Positions 41,880-53,195 of a stretch of 64,000 bases of DNA are shown here, one piece after another. A program made the translations under genes and the position numbers. The first letter of the stretch is position 1. Each line of letters begins with the position of its first letter. This stretch comes from Lunularia cruciata (lineage: Eukaryota; Streptophyta; Marchantiopsida; Lunulariales; Lunulariaceae): contig OX419757.1 in assembly GCA_948567375.1 (NCBI GenBank), positions 50,031,665 through 50,095,664 on the forward strand. Reading direction: 5' to 3'. Below the pieces are notes generated by a model, which did not search any database, was not told where the DNA came from, and was given only the letters and a program-made list of their open reading frames with translations.

Positions 41880-42981
41880 AATTGGTCCATCATGCTCATG
41901 AGGAGCTAGGACATTTTGGAGTAAAGCGTACATATAGCTTACTCTAGAGTCATTATTGGTGGTGCGGTATGCAGACCGAGGTACAGCAGTCTGTTACCAG
42001 ATGTGTGGTTTGTGACCAAGTTAGAGAATCATTCAATGCTCCTATGCCACAGTTACACCCATTACCTATCATGGGATTAGGTTACCATTGGAGTTTGGAC
42101 TTTGTTGGACCTTTACCGCTCACTGTGAGACATCATCGGTATGTTTTGGTGATGGTGGAGCACTTCTCCAAGTGGATTGAGTTGGTGGCACTTTCTGACC
42201 AGTCTAGTGAAGGGACAGCTTACTCGTTCCTAGATTGAGTTCTTAGTCATTTTTGTGCACCAACTGAGGTTTTGACTAATCAGGGTACAAAGTTCTTGGG
42301 GGAATTTCAGGTCTTGTGTGACAAGGCTTTGATTGATCATTGTACTACATCTTGAGATCACCCTGAGGCAGATGGCTTAGCAAAGAGAGTGGTTCAAACA
42401 ATGAAGTGAGGATTGCAAAAATATGGTTTGCAGAGATGCCACTTGGGAGATTAGGATCTCCAATTACCTTGGTTGGCCATGGGCTATCGGTTCAGCCAGC
42501 AAGCCTCCTTAGCATCCTTCTCTCTGTACTTTCTACTCTATGGACTAGATCCAAATTTACCTATAGCCATTCATCAAGATGTTACTATAGTTTTGGACTT
42601 GGATGACCCCAATGTATGGATGAGTGCATGTTCTCAATGGGCAGAGATCTTTTGGAGAGTGATGCCGATGGCCTTTGAGAACTTGGCAATTTCTTAGCAT
42701 AGAGATACTTTACGCTATACTACCATTCAAGGAGGAGGTTATAGACCCTTGATCCATCGATTTCATCCAAGAGACTATGTATATCTACAGCAGACAGCAC
42801 CTATGACATTTGATGTTTCGATAGGCCGCACTATCTTGAGAGTGCATGAGGTTTTGCCGTCTGGAGTCCTTGTGTTAGAAGGACGTGATGGTGTTGTTTG
42901 GAAGGATCATGTGTGCAATTGTGCACCATGCCACCTCCCAAACATTGATGGTACTATGGACCACTTGTATGTGCAAGCTTG
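41880..42981 (+). pseudogene. Gypsy integrase remnant with altered catalytic residues
   Basis: The zinc-binding N-terminal region (HAHEELGHFGVKRTY, then CVVCDQ near 42007) is followed by the catalytic core. Asp 1 is in LDFVGPL (codon 42098). The second aspartate position reads Asn in LTNQGTKF (codon 42278). The glutamate position, 35 codons later, reads Lys in DGLAKRVVQ (codon 42383). The C-terminal part has PRDYVYLQQTAP, ILRVHEVLPSGVLVLEGRDG and a NCAPCHLPN tail. Stops occur at 41945, 42236, 42353, 42407, 42452 and 42695. Two of three catalytic acids are gone, so this copy could not integrate. Confidence 0.88.
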
Positions 42982-42984
42982 AGG

Positions 42985-43132
42985 TGTATGTTATGTGGCT
43001 CTTCTGGTGGAGCTGCTACTATGTTAGTGTGTGATAGTTGTTCAAGAGGATGGCATATGGCATGTGGCATGTATGACTCCTCCCCTCACAATGGTTCCTC
43101 GTGGGCAGTGGTTATGTCCTAGATGTATTTGA
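42985..43132 (+). pseudogene. C-terminal PHD finger of the gypsy polyprotein, frameshifted
   Basis: The first part reads C-x2-C-x11-C-x2-C-x4-H-x2-C (CMLCGSSGG to WHMAC, 42985-43065). The last zinc pair appears as WLCPRC at 43109-43126 in a different frame, ending with TGA. The break coincides with a repeated GCATGTG/GCATGTA word near 43061-43072, so a small duplication probably shifted the frame. PHD fingers bind histone H3 tails, which in a retrotransposon could guide the integration complex to chromatin. Confidence 0.8.
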
Positions 43133-43290
43133 CCTATAGCTAGTTCATTCTTTATATGGTATAGATTGCAAATAGGCAACTAACGATGGGGCTCCATAGC
43201 ACCCGGCCTCTTGATCTTTGCTCATCATAGGATATACCATATACTTGGAGTAGATGGCTATATGGAGTTAGAGGGACCTAACCGCCAGCT

Positions 43291-43300
43291 AGGGGGTGAT
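43291..43300 (+). other. Polypurine tract of the gypsy element
   Basis: AGGGGGTGAT lies immediately before the TGTGGCAC that begins the right LTR, the position and composition expected of the plus-strand primer. Confidence 0.6.
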
Positions 43301-43942
43301 TGTGGCACTTTAGAGTCCATGTGTGAGTTGTGTTTCTATAGTGTATGATGTTGACAGCAATGTATGTTGTGTAGCGATGTATATATGCACGATAGTTGTC
43401 ATGCCATTTGTAGTGTCGTATCTAGATTGCCCGGACACTAGAGTTCCAGTGATAGTAGTTAGAGTTATTTCAGCAGTTTCTCAGAGACTACTTTCCGATG
43501 ATCAGATTTTTTGTTTAGGGTACTAACTTCATGGTGGGGCCTACCGTCACTTTGCACCGTTTGCACCATTGATTGTGCCGTCAGCGGGACCGTTAGGGTT
43601 TCAGACCTAGCTCGAGTCCAAGGGTATACTTTTGAAGTGCAGCTCCAGAGAGCTCACTTCTCTGATGTTGAGCCTTCAAGTTCTTGGCTATGGTGGACCG
43701 AGGCTAGCGAGCATCACCTGGATTCTCTTAGCTAGAGTGGTTGTGGCTTGACTGTAATCAGTGCCTAGTTGTTGGCAGTTAATAGAGTGATAGATCAAGT
43801 ACTTATTTGAGTTGAGAGTGGAAAACAATCTGATTATTGTGGCACTTTAGAGTCTATGTATGACTTATGTATGAGTTGTGCTTCTATAGTGCATGATGTT
43901 GACAGCAATGTATGTTGTGTAGTGATGTATACACGCACAACA
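43301..43942 (+). repeat. 3' LTR of the gypsy element, incomplete and partly duplicated
   Basis: It starts with TGTGGCACTTTAGAG after the polypurine tract. Bases 43397-43836 match the left LTR. The first ~100 bp (43301-43396) recur at 43838-43942 with an 11 bp difference, directly joined to base 43836. The part of the LTR corresponding to about 34746-35962 on the left is missing here. The right end is therefore a rearranged LTR, not a clean one. Confidence 0.8.
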
Positions 43943-44289
43943 GAAATGGGCTTCAAAGAATAAGCACATTGTCCTACCAATATTCTTTCAGTTATATATG
44001 AAATGAGTAGAAGAGATAGTGGGTTTTATTAGCCAAATAGAAACTCTTAATAACCAATAAGTAACCTTAGTGTAGAAATAGATGATTCCTCAATCATCAA
44101 GATTATTTGTAGTTTGTCATAGAATTATCACCATATAATAACAACATGGGATAATATACTTGAGGAGCATCAAAACCATCAAGAGACTCACTACAAGATT
44201 GCTTGAAGAAGAAACCTTGAATAGATGTGGAGAAGCAATGGAGGTAGTTGTGATAGCATGAATCAAAAGAAGACCAACATTTCTCAACT

Positions 44290-44770
44290 AAAGAAAAGTT
44301 GTAGCAAGTGCGGAAAGGGGTAGCATTGGCAAGAGAATACAAAAATAAGTAGAACTTCCCAAGAAGAAGGCTCCCTAATACAGCTAATACTAGAAGTCAA
44401 ACCAATGTTGTAACAACAAATAATATTGCATTTGAGGCTAGCTCTACTAGACAAAAATATTTGATGTGCTGATGGAGGAGCTTCAAAGCACATGACCAAT
44501 AGATTAAAGTGATTCCAAGATTTCAAGAAGATTGAAGAAGGGACTTGGCCAATGTATATTGCTGACAATCATAAAGTTTGGGTTGCTCAAGTGAGAGACA
44601 TTTTGAGTTCTTGTGAGATCATTGTAAGAAGATAAGGAGTCATCAAAGGAGTTCTCTATATTCCAAAGTTGAAGCATAACCTCTTCAATGTTGGCTAGAC
44701 AATGGACATAGGCATCCAAATCACCTACACCAAAGAAAGTTGCATATGGAGAAAGATAGAGCAATGATGA
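44290..44770 (+). pseudogene. Copia gag/protease remnant
   Basis: A CSKCGKG fragment (near 44300) resembles the gag zinc knuckle. At about 44468-44505 the frame reads ADGGASKHMTN, matching the copia protease active-site region where Asp-Ser-Gly is normal, so the Ser is now Gly. WPMYIADNHKVWV and GVLYIPKLKHNLFNVG follow. It has several stops. Confidence 0.75.
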
Positions 44771-44989
44771 TGACTTGTGTATGTGATTCAAAGCTCTACA
44801 AACTTCAGCTCAAAGTTACCAAAATAAGTATCATTTCCCAAACTAATTTTATTGTTGCAAGCAGCAAGAAGAGTGAACATCAGAAATAGTGTTAGATATT
44901 ACACTTTGGCACTAGAGACTTGTTTATCTCAATCTTGCTTACATTAGGAAGATGGAGATATAAGGACTAGTAGAGGGACTCAATTTGAA

Positions 44990-45957
44990 ACCAAAAGAGC
45001 TCAATCTTTCTATTGTGATGGATGGGCTCTAGGAAAGCAAAGTAGACTACCTTTTGCAAAATTCAACAAAAGTAGAGGTAAATATAAGGTTGGAGAGTTC
45101 TTTAACACTGATGTTTGTAATCGTATAATTCTTAGCTCAATAGGATAAATATCCTTTTCAATGATGATATTATTTGTATTGTCCATGAGAGCTTTGTATT
45201 TTTCTTGAAAGAGAAGTCATAAATTATCTCTTCAAACAACTCCATGCACACATAAAAATTTAATATTGAGTGAAGATCAAGAAACTCGGATCTTTTAGAG
45301 ATGGTAAATACATTGGAAAAGAATTTGCTGTTTTATGAAGTTTTGAGTTGGTCCATGAACTTATATTACCTTATAATCCAAAGAAATTTTTAGTTTAAAG
45401 AGAGATCATAGAACAATCTTTGAAGCAGCAAGAAGCTTGTTGTTGTCTAGTAAGCTACCTAGAGAGTTGTGAGCAAAAGCAATGAGAGTTACTAACTATA
45501 TTTTGAATAAATTTTAAGAGAAAAATCCTTACAAACTTTGGGATGGAACAAACCAAAAGTTACACCTTTGAGTACTTCTGGTTGCTTAGTCTTTGTGTAT
45601 GCACCAAAGGGTTTGACAAAGAATTTTGATCTAAAGAGACAAGAAATGACAAGATCTTTTGTTGGATATAGTACAAAATCCAAAGCCTTAAAACTATGGA
45701 ATAAGAAGAAGAAAAAGATATGTGAAAGTAGGGATATCATGTTTGGAGAGAAGCTACTTGATCATCAACAATCTTATATACTGAACTTAGATTCAAATTA
45801 TTTTCAAGAGAGAGATGGAGAGCAAGCCAATGCTAGAATGAGCATTGATGAGATAGAAGGTGATGGAGATTTTATGCAAGCTTCTGGGGAGTGTACAGAG
45901 GAGGCTATGGACGAATCCACAAGTGACACTAATATTTATTTAGGAAGAGAGTGAAGA
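44990..45957 (+). pseudogene. Copia integrase remnant
   Basis: The N-terminal and core parts are badly eroded: LPFAKFNKSRGKYKVGEFFNTDVC-like residues near 45050-45115 recall the region at the first catalytic Asp. The C-terminal part is clearer: NPYKLWDGTKPKVTPLSTSGC, then FVYAPKGLTKNFD and RSFVGYSTKSKALKLW (45523-45706), a classic copia block. A clean frame of 138 residues runs 45538-45954. Confidence 0.8.
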
Positions 45958-46080
45958 TAAGTAAGAATCTAATTTGAAAATGAGCTCCACTTCAACCATT
46001 CAGGATAGAGAAAATACACAAGTGAGAGAATAAGAAGTTTGCTACAAATAATTTGTAAGTGAGATTACAATAATACATCT

Positions 46081-47640
46081 TATACTTGCTTTGTTATAGC
46101 TAAAATTGAAAATAGAGATGTAGATACATATCTTGTTCATTTCCGAGATGCAATGTAATCACTTGAGTGGATGAAAGCCATGGCTGAGGAAATCAAGTCA
46201 TTGAAGTTGAACAAGATTTGGAAGCTAACAACATTGCCAGAAGAGAGAAAAAAATCAAATGTAAGTGGGTTTATAGAACTAAGCTTGATGTTAAGGATTA
46301 CATCTCAAGGCACAAGCCAAACTTGTAGCCAAGAAATATTCATAGCTTGTAGGAATTGACTATGAGGAGACATTTGCTCTAATAGTCAAGTTTGATACCA
46401 TTAGATTTGTTCTTAGTTGTAGTAAAAGATATGGAGATAGATCAATTTGATCAAGATAGCTTTTCTTAACGGACATGTGCATGAGTAGATGAATAGTGTA
46501 ATACCATGAACTAAATAGATTTGCTAAAGGTGAAAATGGGTTTGGTAATACCTTTAGAGATGTTATACATGATGATCTAAGTAGATCAGATAGAGAAATC
46601 TCAAAAACAAGACTTCCACTAATAGTGCAAAAGCCAAAAAAAAACACCAAAAGCTTTAGAGCAAATTGTGGAGGGCCTAAACAAAAGAATTAGGCCTCAA
46701 AATATGGAATTTTATCTTCTCTCCAAGGGAAAACGTGTTGACTTCTCCCCCCTATTTGTCTCATCTAGATCTTTCCAACAAAACCTCTTCCATGTTGTTT
46801 TGAGCTTCCTATAGGAAGATTCCTCAAAGATTCTCTTTGGTAAAACTTGTTTGACCAACCACATAGGATAAGGATTGACATGTCATCAATCCATACATCT
46901 TATCTAAGGGTGTAGCTCCCTTTGTGGAGATACTCTTTGCTATATAATAAAGGCAAGATGCTCCTTTGGTGCATCGGTGCTTTCTTAGAGTTCCAACCTT
47001 ATATGTTTCTAGTTTTCCAATCTTGTGTGCTTCTCGGGTTATTACAAATAGTCACAAGGATATGAAGAAGTTGGAAAGGAGAAGAGTGTTTGTAGATTAT
47101 TGAAGAGCCTTTATGGCTTGAAGCAAACCTCAACAAACTAAACTAGAATTTTGATGACTTCGTAGTGAGGTATGGGTTGTAGTCATCACTTGGTCTTGTG
47201 TGGATTATGGATCTAAGATCTCACTATCTTTGTTATTATGTTAGATTACCTTGTTAGAGAGTTTGAAGTTACATAGAGTGAGTGTAGGAGTTTATATCTT
47301 TTGTGACAAAGAGAATCTCACAATTAGATTGACTCAAGAAACTATGATGTTGATTTTGGAGATGACATTGATAATCAATAGTCACATAGTAATTTTATAT
47401 TCATGATGAATGGAGGACCGCTAGTTTGGAGTAATAAATGACAATAATACTAGGTTACTTCTACCTAAGACACACACTATATAGCAATATGTTTAGCTAC
47501 CAAGAAAAGAATATGGCTTCACAAGTCACTCAAGGAACTGCAATTTGGACAAGATGGTCCAACTCCAATGTACAAGGTCAATTAGAGTGTCATCAAGCTA
47601 ATGTACAACCTAGAATTTCACAAGAGAACCAAACATAAGA
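46081..47640 (+). pseudogene. Copia reverse transcriptase remnant, split by a solo LTR
   Basis: Left part: LEWMKAMAEEIKSLKLNKIW, then KCKWVYRTKLD (frameshifted), GIDYEETFALIVKFDTIRFVL and IAFLNGHVHE, up to 46491. Right part, from about 47052: the block with VCRLLKSLYGLKQT in frame. The break between them is exactly the 46497-47046 insertion; joining the flanks restores the usual spacing. The later catalytic YVDD region is not recognisable. Confidence 0.82.
46497..47046. mobile_element. Solo LTR (550 bp) inserted in the copia reverse transcriptase
   Basis: It begins TGTAATACC and ends GGTTATTACA, giving terminal inverted repeats TGTAATA/TATTACA. It is flanked on both sides by AATAG (46492-46496 and 47047-47051), a perfect 5 bp target duplication. 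There is no coding sequence inside, and a TATATAATAAAGG promoter-like motif near 46951 suits an LTR. It is unlike both other LTR pairs in the window, so a third family was involved. A non-LTR mobile element with short inverted repeats is a weaker alternative. Confidence 0.85.
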
Positions 47641-47773
47641 GAAAAAAAATATTTTTCCGGCTATATCAATACTAAAAATTCATTTGTAGATATTTTCTTT
47701 TAAAAATACCAGGAGATAAGTTTCACAAGTTTAGAAGTTTAATTACAACACTACCATTTTTTCAATTAGTGAG

Positions 47774-48171
47774 TGTTGAAATCGCATTTCAAATGGTAAT
47801 ACATGCGGCATGTAATATAACTAGTATTGTATACTATAGAAGTTATTGTACATAGCACCCAACGCAGACACTAGTTAAATCTTACCTTTCAATAAGAAGA
47901 GTTCCAATCCTTCAAGATGCTAGCAGTTTTGAAAAATTGAGAAACAAGGACACGAAAGCAATAGGAAGGAAAGACAAGGCCAAGCAACTTATCCAAGTGT
48001 TCCATTAGTTAATTCCTACATACTAACTTCCAAGTAATCCATTCTTCATTTCATGTGAGTAGACATGTGATAAGAGGAAGTCCGCAAATAATAACTAGAG
48101 TACTTTTTCATCTTCCTTATGTTTTGTAATTGATGTGCAGAGTTGCATCAATTTCAAGACAATTTTGAACA
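47774..48171 (+). repeat. 3' LTR of the copia element
   Basis: It begins TGTTGAAAT and ends GAACA. It matches 33228-33665 in order along its length, with many substitutions and indels; it is about 40 bp shorter. Confidence 0.8.
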
Positions 48172-49809
48172 AAGGACAAAAGAGAGCGAGAACAAATGAA
48201 CGAAGTCAAAACTAAACTGGAAGCTCCAAAGAGAGCATCTATGGTTTACTTTTTCTTTCTTTGAGTGGAAGCAAGAGATAAATGTCTTTTAGTTGGTTGT
48301 CTTGATTACATAAATATAGCAATACAAATAATGTTCCCATTTGTATAACGGACTTCCTGTACCTGAGTCCTACTTGATAGCATATGGCTGCTATGTTAAA
48401 AATATATGCCGGGACAAAAGTCCCATCACATCTAGTGTGGAACCTGTCATGGCATGCACTGTTTAGTGAGCAAGTGTAAGTCACACACCTTTAAGTAGCA
48501 CACACTGTAAAATACAAATTGATAGATACAATTACTTCCGTGCAGTCATAGAGTACAAGGTTAAATCTCCTATATTATGTGATGAGAAAATAGTATAAAA
48601 GTTAAAAACTTGGCAAGCATATGAACTTTGCTAAATTTTTGCTTCTATTTCTAAGACGTGCAAGCAATCTTGAGCTCTTTCTGAAATTCGAGCTGATGGG
48701 TGGGGGCTTAAAGACACAATGAAAAAGCTTCTGTGTTAATATAGAGAACCCCGCACGAGACAAGAATCTTCTGACCCTTAGTTTCCCAGGCATCCGGCCT
48801 GGAAAATCCACATACCTTTCTGTGACAGAAGGAACTGAACGCTACTTTGAGATTGATGATCCAAAGCCAAGTCTGCTAAGTTGCAATAGTTTGGATCCTG
48901 TAGCGTATAGCAAATGAACGACAGAGAGGACTGGTCTGGACTTAGTTTGGAAACATCAATATGGAAGTAAGAGGAAGCGTGAGATAGTGACTGTACAAGC
49001 AGACCTAGAATTTTACACTTAATTTCTGGATCAGCTTTATACTGAGATTAAGCAGATCAAAACAAAGCCTTGAGGTACATTTATGACCGTTTCGTGTTGT
49101 TTGTGGGACTTGACTGCTGTCGGCAACCAACTAAATGGTGGTGATACTGAAACTCACTGGACTCATGGACCCTTCTGTTGTGAACGAAACTCGTAAAATG
49201 CTTCTCTCGTCCGTCCAATGCTTCTGAAGCCATCCCGGACAGCAGCGTTTGCTGTTACATCATGAAGAGCTGTGTGGTTCCTAAATCCTTCAGAGGATAA
49301 CTCAGGCCCTGTGTCCTGCTTCTCTAGTAGGCAACTAGTCACACCCAGAAGTACTCCTGCTAACTGTTTCAACACAACTTCCGTGTTTATATTCATCTGT
49401 ATGAGAGTTCTGTACGTTGGAAAACTCGGAAGCCGGGTGCACTGCCTTTGATACCTTGGTACTGGATCCGTCTTCAGCTCGTTCGTTACTTGGTGCGAGG
49501 GTACACCTAATACACTTTGATACACTTCGCAAGGATGCGAGATGGGCTAACGTGTCAAATAGTACCAGGTGTCATGGACGAATTAAATGATCTCCACACA
49601 CAGCACCGATCTAAGCTGTGAATAAACTTCTTGGATTCTGTCTTTGAGTTGACGTACAGGTTGATAGTCGTCGAATATATCCAAGTAATATAGCTGCAAT
49701 TAGACCACCTTCAAGTCGCTAGGCAACAGGTAAACCGTAGATCAGGTGCTTGAAGGAGTGTGCTGGTTATGTGCGAACAGTGTTGTTAAAATTTCCCTCG
49801 GTAATTCGA
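48172..49809. other. Between the transposon nest and SMG9
   Basis: No protein domain is seen. The right part, from roughly 49.1 kb, is probably the SMG9 3' untranslated region, because SMG9 reads leftward with its stop at 49810. The open frames at 49163-49525 (-) and nearby continue past the SMG9 stop and show no family resemblance. Confidence 0.5.
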
Positions 49810-52800
49810 TTACCTCCGGTACAGTCCTGAGCTTTGCAGTACTTTGCTGTACTCCGTGAGAACTCTTGATTTCTTGACAAGGTCCCACATTCTTCCAGCA
49901 TTTCTTAACCACTCCCGCTCACTCAGAGGTCTACTAAAAGGTCGCCGAGGAAGGGACAAAATCTGTAAACAAATCGCGCGTAAAAGAGCTGCGCCTCAGA
50001 ACTGGAATTCACATTGCAGGTATTACATAGAGGGTGTTACCTATTATTACCTGGTTTCGAAGCTTCTCCAACATGGCCGTGTAGCTTTCGTGATGATATC
50101 GGGTAGTTTCGTCGGGCACTCTTAAGGGAAGTACGAACGTATTTACATCTCCATCTATTTTTCCATCATCATGGGTCTTTCCTCCTTTGTCATCAGCTTC
50201 CTGAAAACAAAATTCTTCGAGGGTTTAGGTCTTACTTGTCTTTCAAGGTGTGTTCAGCTGAACTCGCGAGCTCAGACCAAGAATTATGTTTTTCGGACGT
50301 CCCTTACGCACATCCTAATGTCACAACCTTGAGTAGTTACGAAGTGCATCAAATCAACGGGAGGGTCCAAAGCCAGTTCATATACTTTTCCTGCTGGACG
50401 TACTCCCACTTGAACTTTGCTAGCATTTGTCATACGGCCTGACAAAGAGATAACTCCATTCTCTCCGCGTGGGATACCCCTTTCCTTCTCAAAATGAGAA
50501 CCGTTTGCAAAGTGAGGCCGCACTGCAGTTGATTGAGGGGGTCTGTACTTCACTAGAGAGTTCTTCCTGAAGGCTGGTGATGGAAAGAATAAAGACACAG
50601 CTCTTTCCAACCGCATAATCTCTGGCAAGGAACATTCTTGTTTGCGGAGCCTGCTCATGAGAGCTGCTATAATCAGAAAGTTATAGAAGTATGGAATAAC
50701 GTTGCTCAAGTGGTGACACAATCAGCAATCAGCTTACTACTGCTTACTACTCATCCGAGAACGTTCAAAGAAATCACCAAATACTTTTCAGTTATCACAT
50801 CCTGGACCAGGTACATGTATCTGGCATTTTTGTGGAATCTTCTTCATCCTGGCTAGACAAAATTCTAGAACAAGATAGTATCTGATAAGCATAGAAGCGC
50901 AAGGTTTGACATACTTGGTATGAACAAAAATCACATCAGAGAAGAACTCCGGTACTTCGTCAACGGCTGTCTCAATGTCGTCCTTCTCAAGTACAGAAGT
51001 TTGGCCCGAAGCTGAGGATGGTAAAGTGCTAGGATCCGGAATCCCTTGCTTCAACATCTCCACCTGCGATTGTCAACCAGCAGATTCCTTATCTTTTCAA
51101 GTTCTGGTATACTTGATTCTACTAAGTAAAGTTGGTAACCGTTAAGTTTCGAAAAAGGTACAGGAGATATACTAAACAGGATCTATACAGACTAAATGTC
51201 ATGGGAAAGAAAGGAGGCGGTATTACTGTTTGCATCAGTCGCCACATGCTGATATCGTTTACTCCTTCTGAGACGACGAGCAGCACATGACACACGGAGC
51301 AGAGGAAAACGCCAAGCTACAAACGTCCCTTGCAATATATGAAACGAAGCACAAGTGAGCAAAATTGCCGATCCCGTTGGTGATACTTAAGTTGTCCACA
51401 CTACCACACACTTACTAATCTACCCTATGCAGTGGAGCACCCTAATGATAGATGCTCGTCATAAGTTACCTAGAACTGGACGCACCAGCCAGTAACAGAT
51501 CTATTCCGAATTCGTGGGTGGAGGGAGGTCGATATTCGACACCGAAGGACAATACTGTCAGGAGAAGATTGAACCTTATGAAGTCTGACGACAATCAGAG
51601 GAAAATGTACCTGAAGTCCCATCAACTCGTGAGCTAATTCGGCTGATAAGGTCTCACCACCAAGAACAGAGACATTGGAAAAACCATCTGAGCGCATAAG
51701 GTCCATCAGCACAGATGCACTGAAAACCGGCTGCAATAAGAATCAATCGAAGACAGGACGAGTTAATATTTGCAACATTCCCTTGGACTCGAGGACAGTA
51801 GCTGTTTCTTTGTAGAAATTCAGTTTCAGATCGCAAGACATTATAAATCCACAAAAGCATGTTGGCATAATAAGCAAAATTTGAGAAAATGGACGTCGCC
51901 TCGAGAGTACATTAGCGAAATGGGAGCAGAAGCCGTTCGCCTCGATAATGCATGGTCAAAAGTCGAAGCGAAGCTAAAAGATTGACAACTGGAAGTAATT
52001 CTCAAGTTTCTCCTCATCTCGAAGACAAATATTGATACCTGGATCTTTCCTTAGGTTGCGCAGGCTTTAAATGCCTCCACAATTGAGTCGTAGCGATTAC
52101 TTCGTAGGTCTATGCAATGAAACACGAGATATTACCTGGCAATCAAGCAGGACAAATCGTTCAGCTGACATCCGAAGTTCAATGCCGACAGAACAGTGTT
52201 TCGCAGCAGCTTTTGTTTCCTCTGACTGGACGGGGAATGGTGGGAGCACACCTGTTACAACTCACGAGCCTTAGTTGATTACATGTAATCTCGCCCTGTA
52301 GATTCTTGTGCAACATAAACAAAGACCTCAGCAATTATCACTACGAACCATTAATACCAATGAACTGGCTACGGAGACAGTGGGAACAAATATGAGTTTC
52401 TCCGCTCGTAAGTCGCCTCCGGATTAGTTTTCTTCGGTGTCTTCTTCTTGACACCGAAGACAGTTGTATCCTAGTATTTCAGGAGCAACTCCGTTGTCAA
52501 GAATTCGCATCTCTAATCATCTCTGTTTCTTTCTAGAGCCCTAAAATGGGATGAGTTATGACCATACCGGTTGCGGTTCCGTCAAAACCATATAACTCGT
52601 TCATAATTGTCGACTTCCCCACTCCAGGGGGTCCCAAAACCCCAACAACCGTGAAATCCGTGTTATCTGACATGAGCTGCAAAAGATGAAAGAACGATGG
52701 TTCGAAATTGGGGAGCAAAAGTTCCGACTTAAAACCTCCATTATATTTATTCATTTATTTATTTATCCATAATGACGCTTGACAGGAAGCTCAAAAAATT

Positions 52801-53195
52801 CAGCACATTAGTCCTAGAAACACCGCAAATCATCTTGAGTGTCGACTGTGAATTGAGCAACTTCCTTGTGAGCCTGATTGCTCCAAACACGAAACAACCA
52901 GAGCACAAAATCAGAAGTTCCACGATCCATGAAACACGAAATCGAGCAGGACTCTTACTGGAAGCAGCCGATCCGGAACAAAGTCCCACGAGTCCAACAG
53001 AAGGTTGAGCGATCCATGAGGCAGGCGCACCCGAGCAGCATTGTCTTCATCACGATCACGCATCAATTTGACGGGACACCCGACTCCACTCCCTCCCACA
53101 TTTCCACCTTCCGGCCGGGGAGTGATGGGCTTCGCTAGCAAGATCTTTGGTCCTCCACCCGAAGTTCCCGGCCCTGATGACCCCATACCTGCCAT
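49810..53195 (-). CDS. SMG9: SMG9, nonsense-mediated mRNA decay factor, 9 exons
   Basis: Exons, high to low: 53195-52959, 52676-52568, 52251-52136, 51730-51611, 51316-51227, 51063-50915, 50650-50386, 50200-50051, 49962-49810. GT-AG throughout, phases agree, sum 1389 nt (462 residues). SMG9 joins SMG8 to bind and restrain the SMG1 kinase, which phosphorylates UPF1. The N-terminus has the plant form GGPKILLAKP and LNLLLDSWDF. The nucleotide-binding P-loop GPPGVGKST is at 94-102, followed by MNELYGFDG. Then come GVLPPFPVQSEE, ELRMSAERFVLLDCQPVFS, SVLGGETLSAELAHELMG, VLLVVSEGVNDISMWRLMQT and the C-terminal block LSEREWLRNAGRMWDLVKKS, ending YSKVLQSSGLYRR. The exon 7 acceptor was chosen so that FVHTK continues into LRKQE. 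The first ATG in frame is at 53195. Confidence 0.94.

Larger units (their letters stand above)
34301..43942 (+). mobile_element. Ty3/gypsy-type LTR retrotransposon with methyltransferase-like and PHD domains, decayed
   Basis: The order is LTR, primer-binding site, gag with zinc knuckles, protease, a cytosine-5 methyltransferase-like domain, reverse transcriptase, RNase H, integrase, PHD finger, polypurine tract, LTR; RT before integrase is gypsy order. All parts are on the + strand and all are broken by stops and small indels. It sits inside the copia element, so it is the younger insertion. A hand comparison of about 310 bp of the two LTRs gave about 34 differences (near 89% identity). The left LTR lacks about 100 bp of its start and I see no target-site duplication. 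Related elements with the same RNase H/integrase style and a PHD tail are known to me from green algae and streptophytes. Confidence 0.9.
33228..48171 (+). mobile_element. Ty1/copia LTR retrotransposon, decayed, carrying two later insertions
   Basis: Two related long terminal repeats, both beginning TGTTGAAAT and ending in ACA, bound the element at 33228-33665 and 47774-48171. Between them lie recognisable copia protease, integrase C-terminal region and reverse transcriptase, in that order, which is copia and not gypsy order. Removing the gypsy insertion (about 9.6 kb) and the solo LTR (555 bp with one target copy) leaves about 4.75 kb, the normal copia size. The flanks AAGGT (33223-33227) and AAGGA (48172-48176) match at four of five bases, a plausible eroded target duplication. 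Every coding piece is interrupted by stops and frameshifts. Confidence 0.85.
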
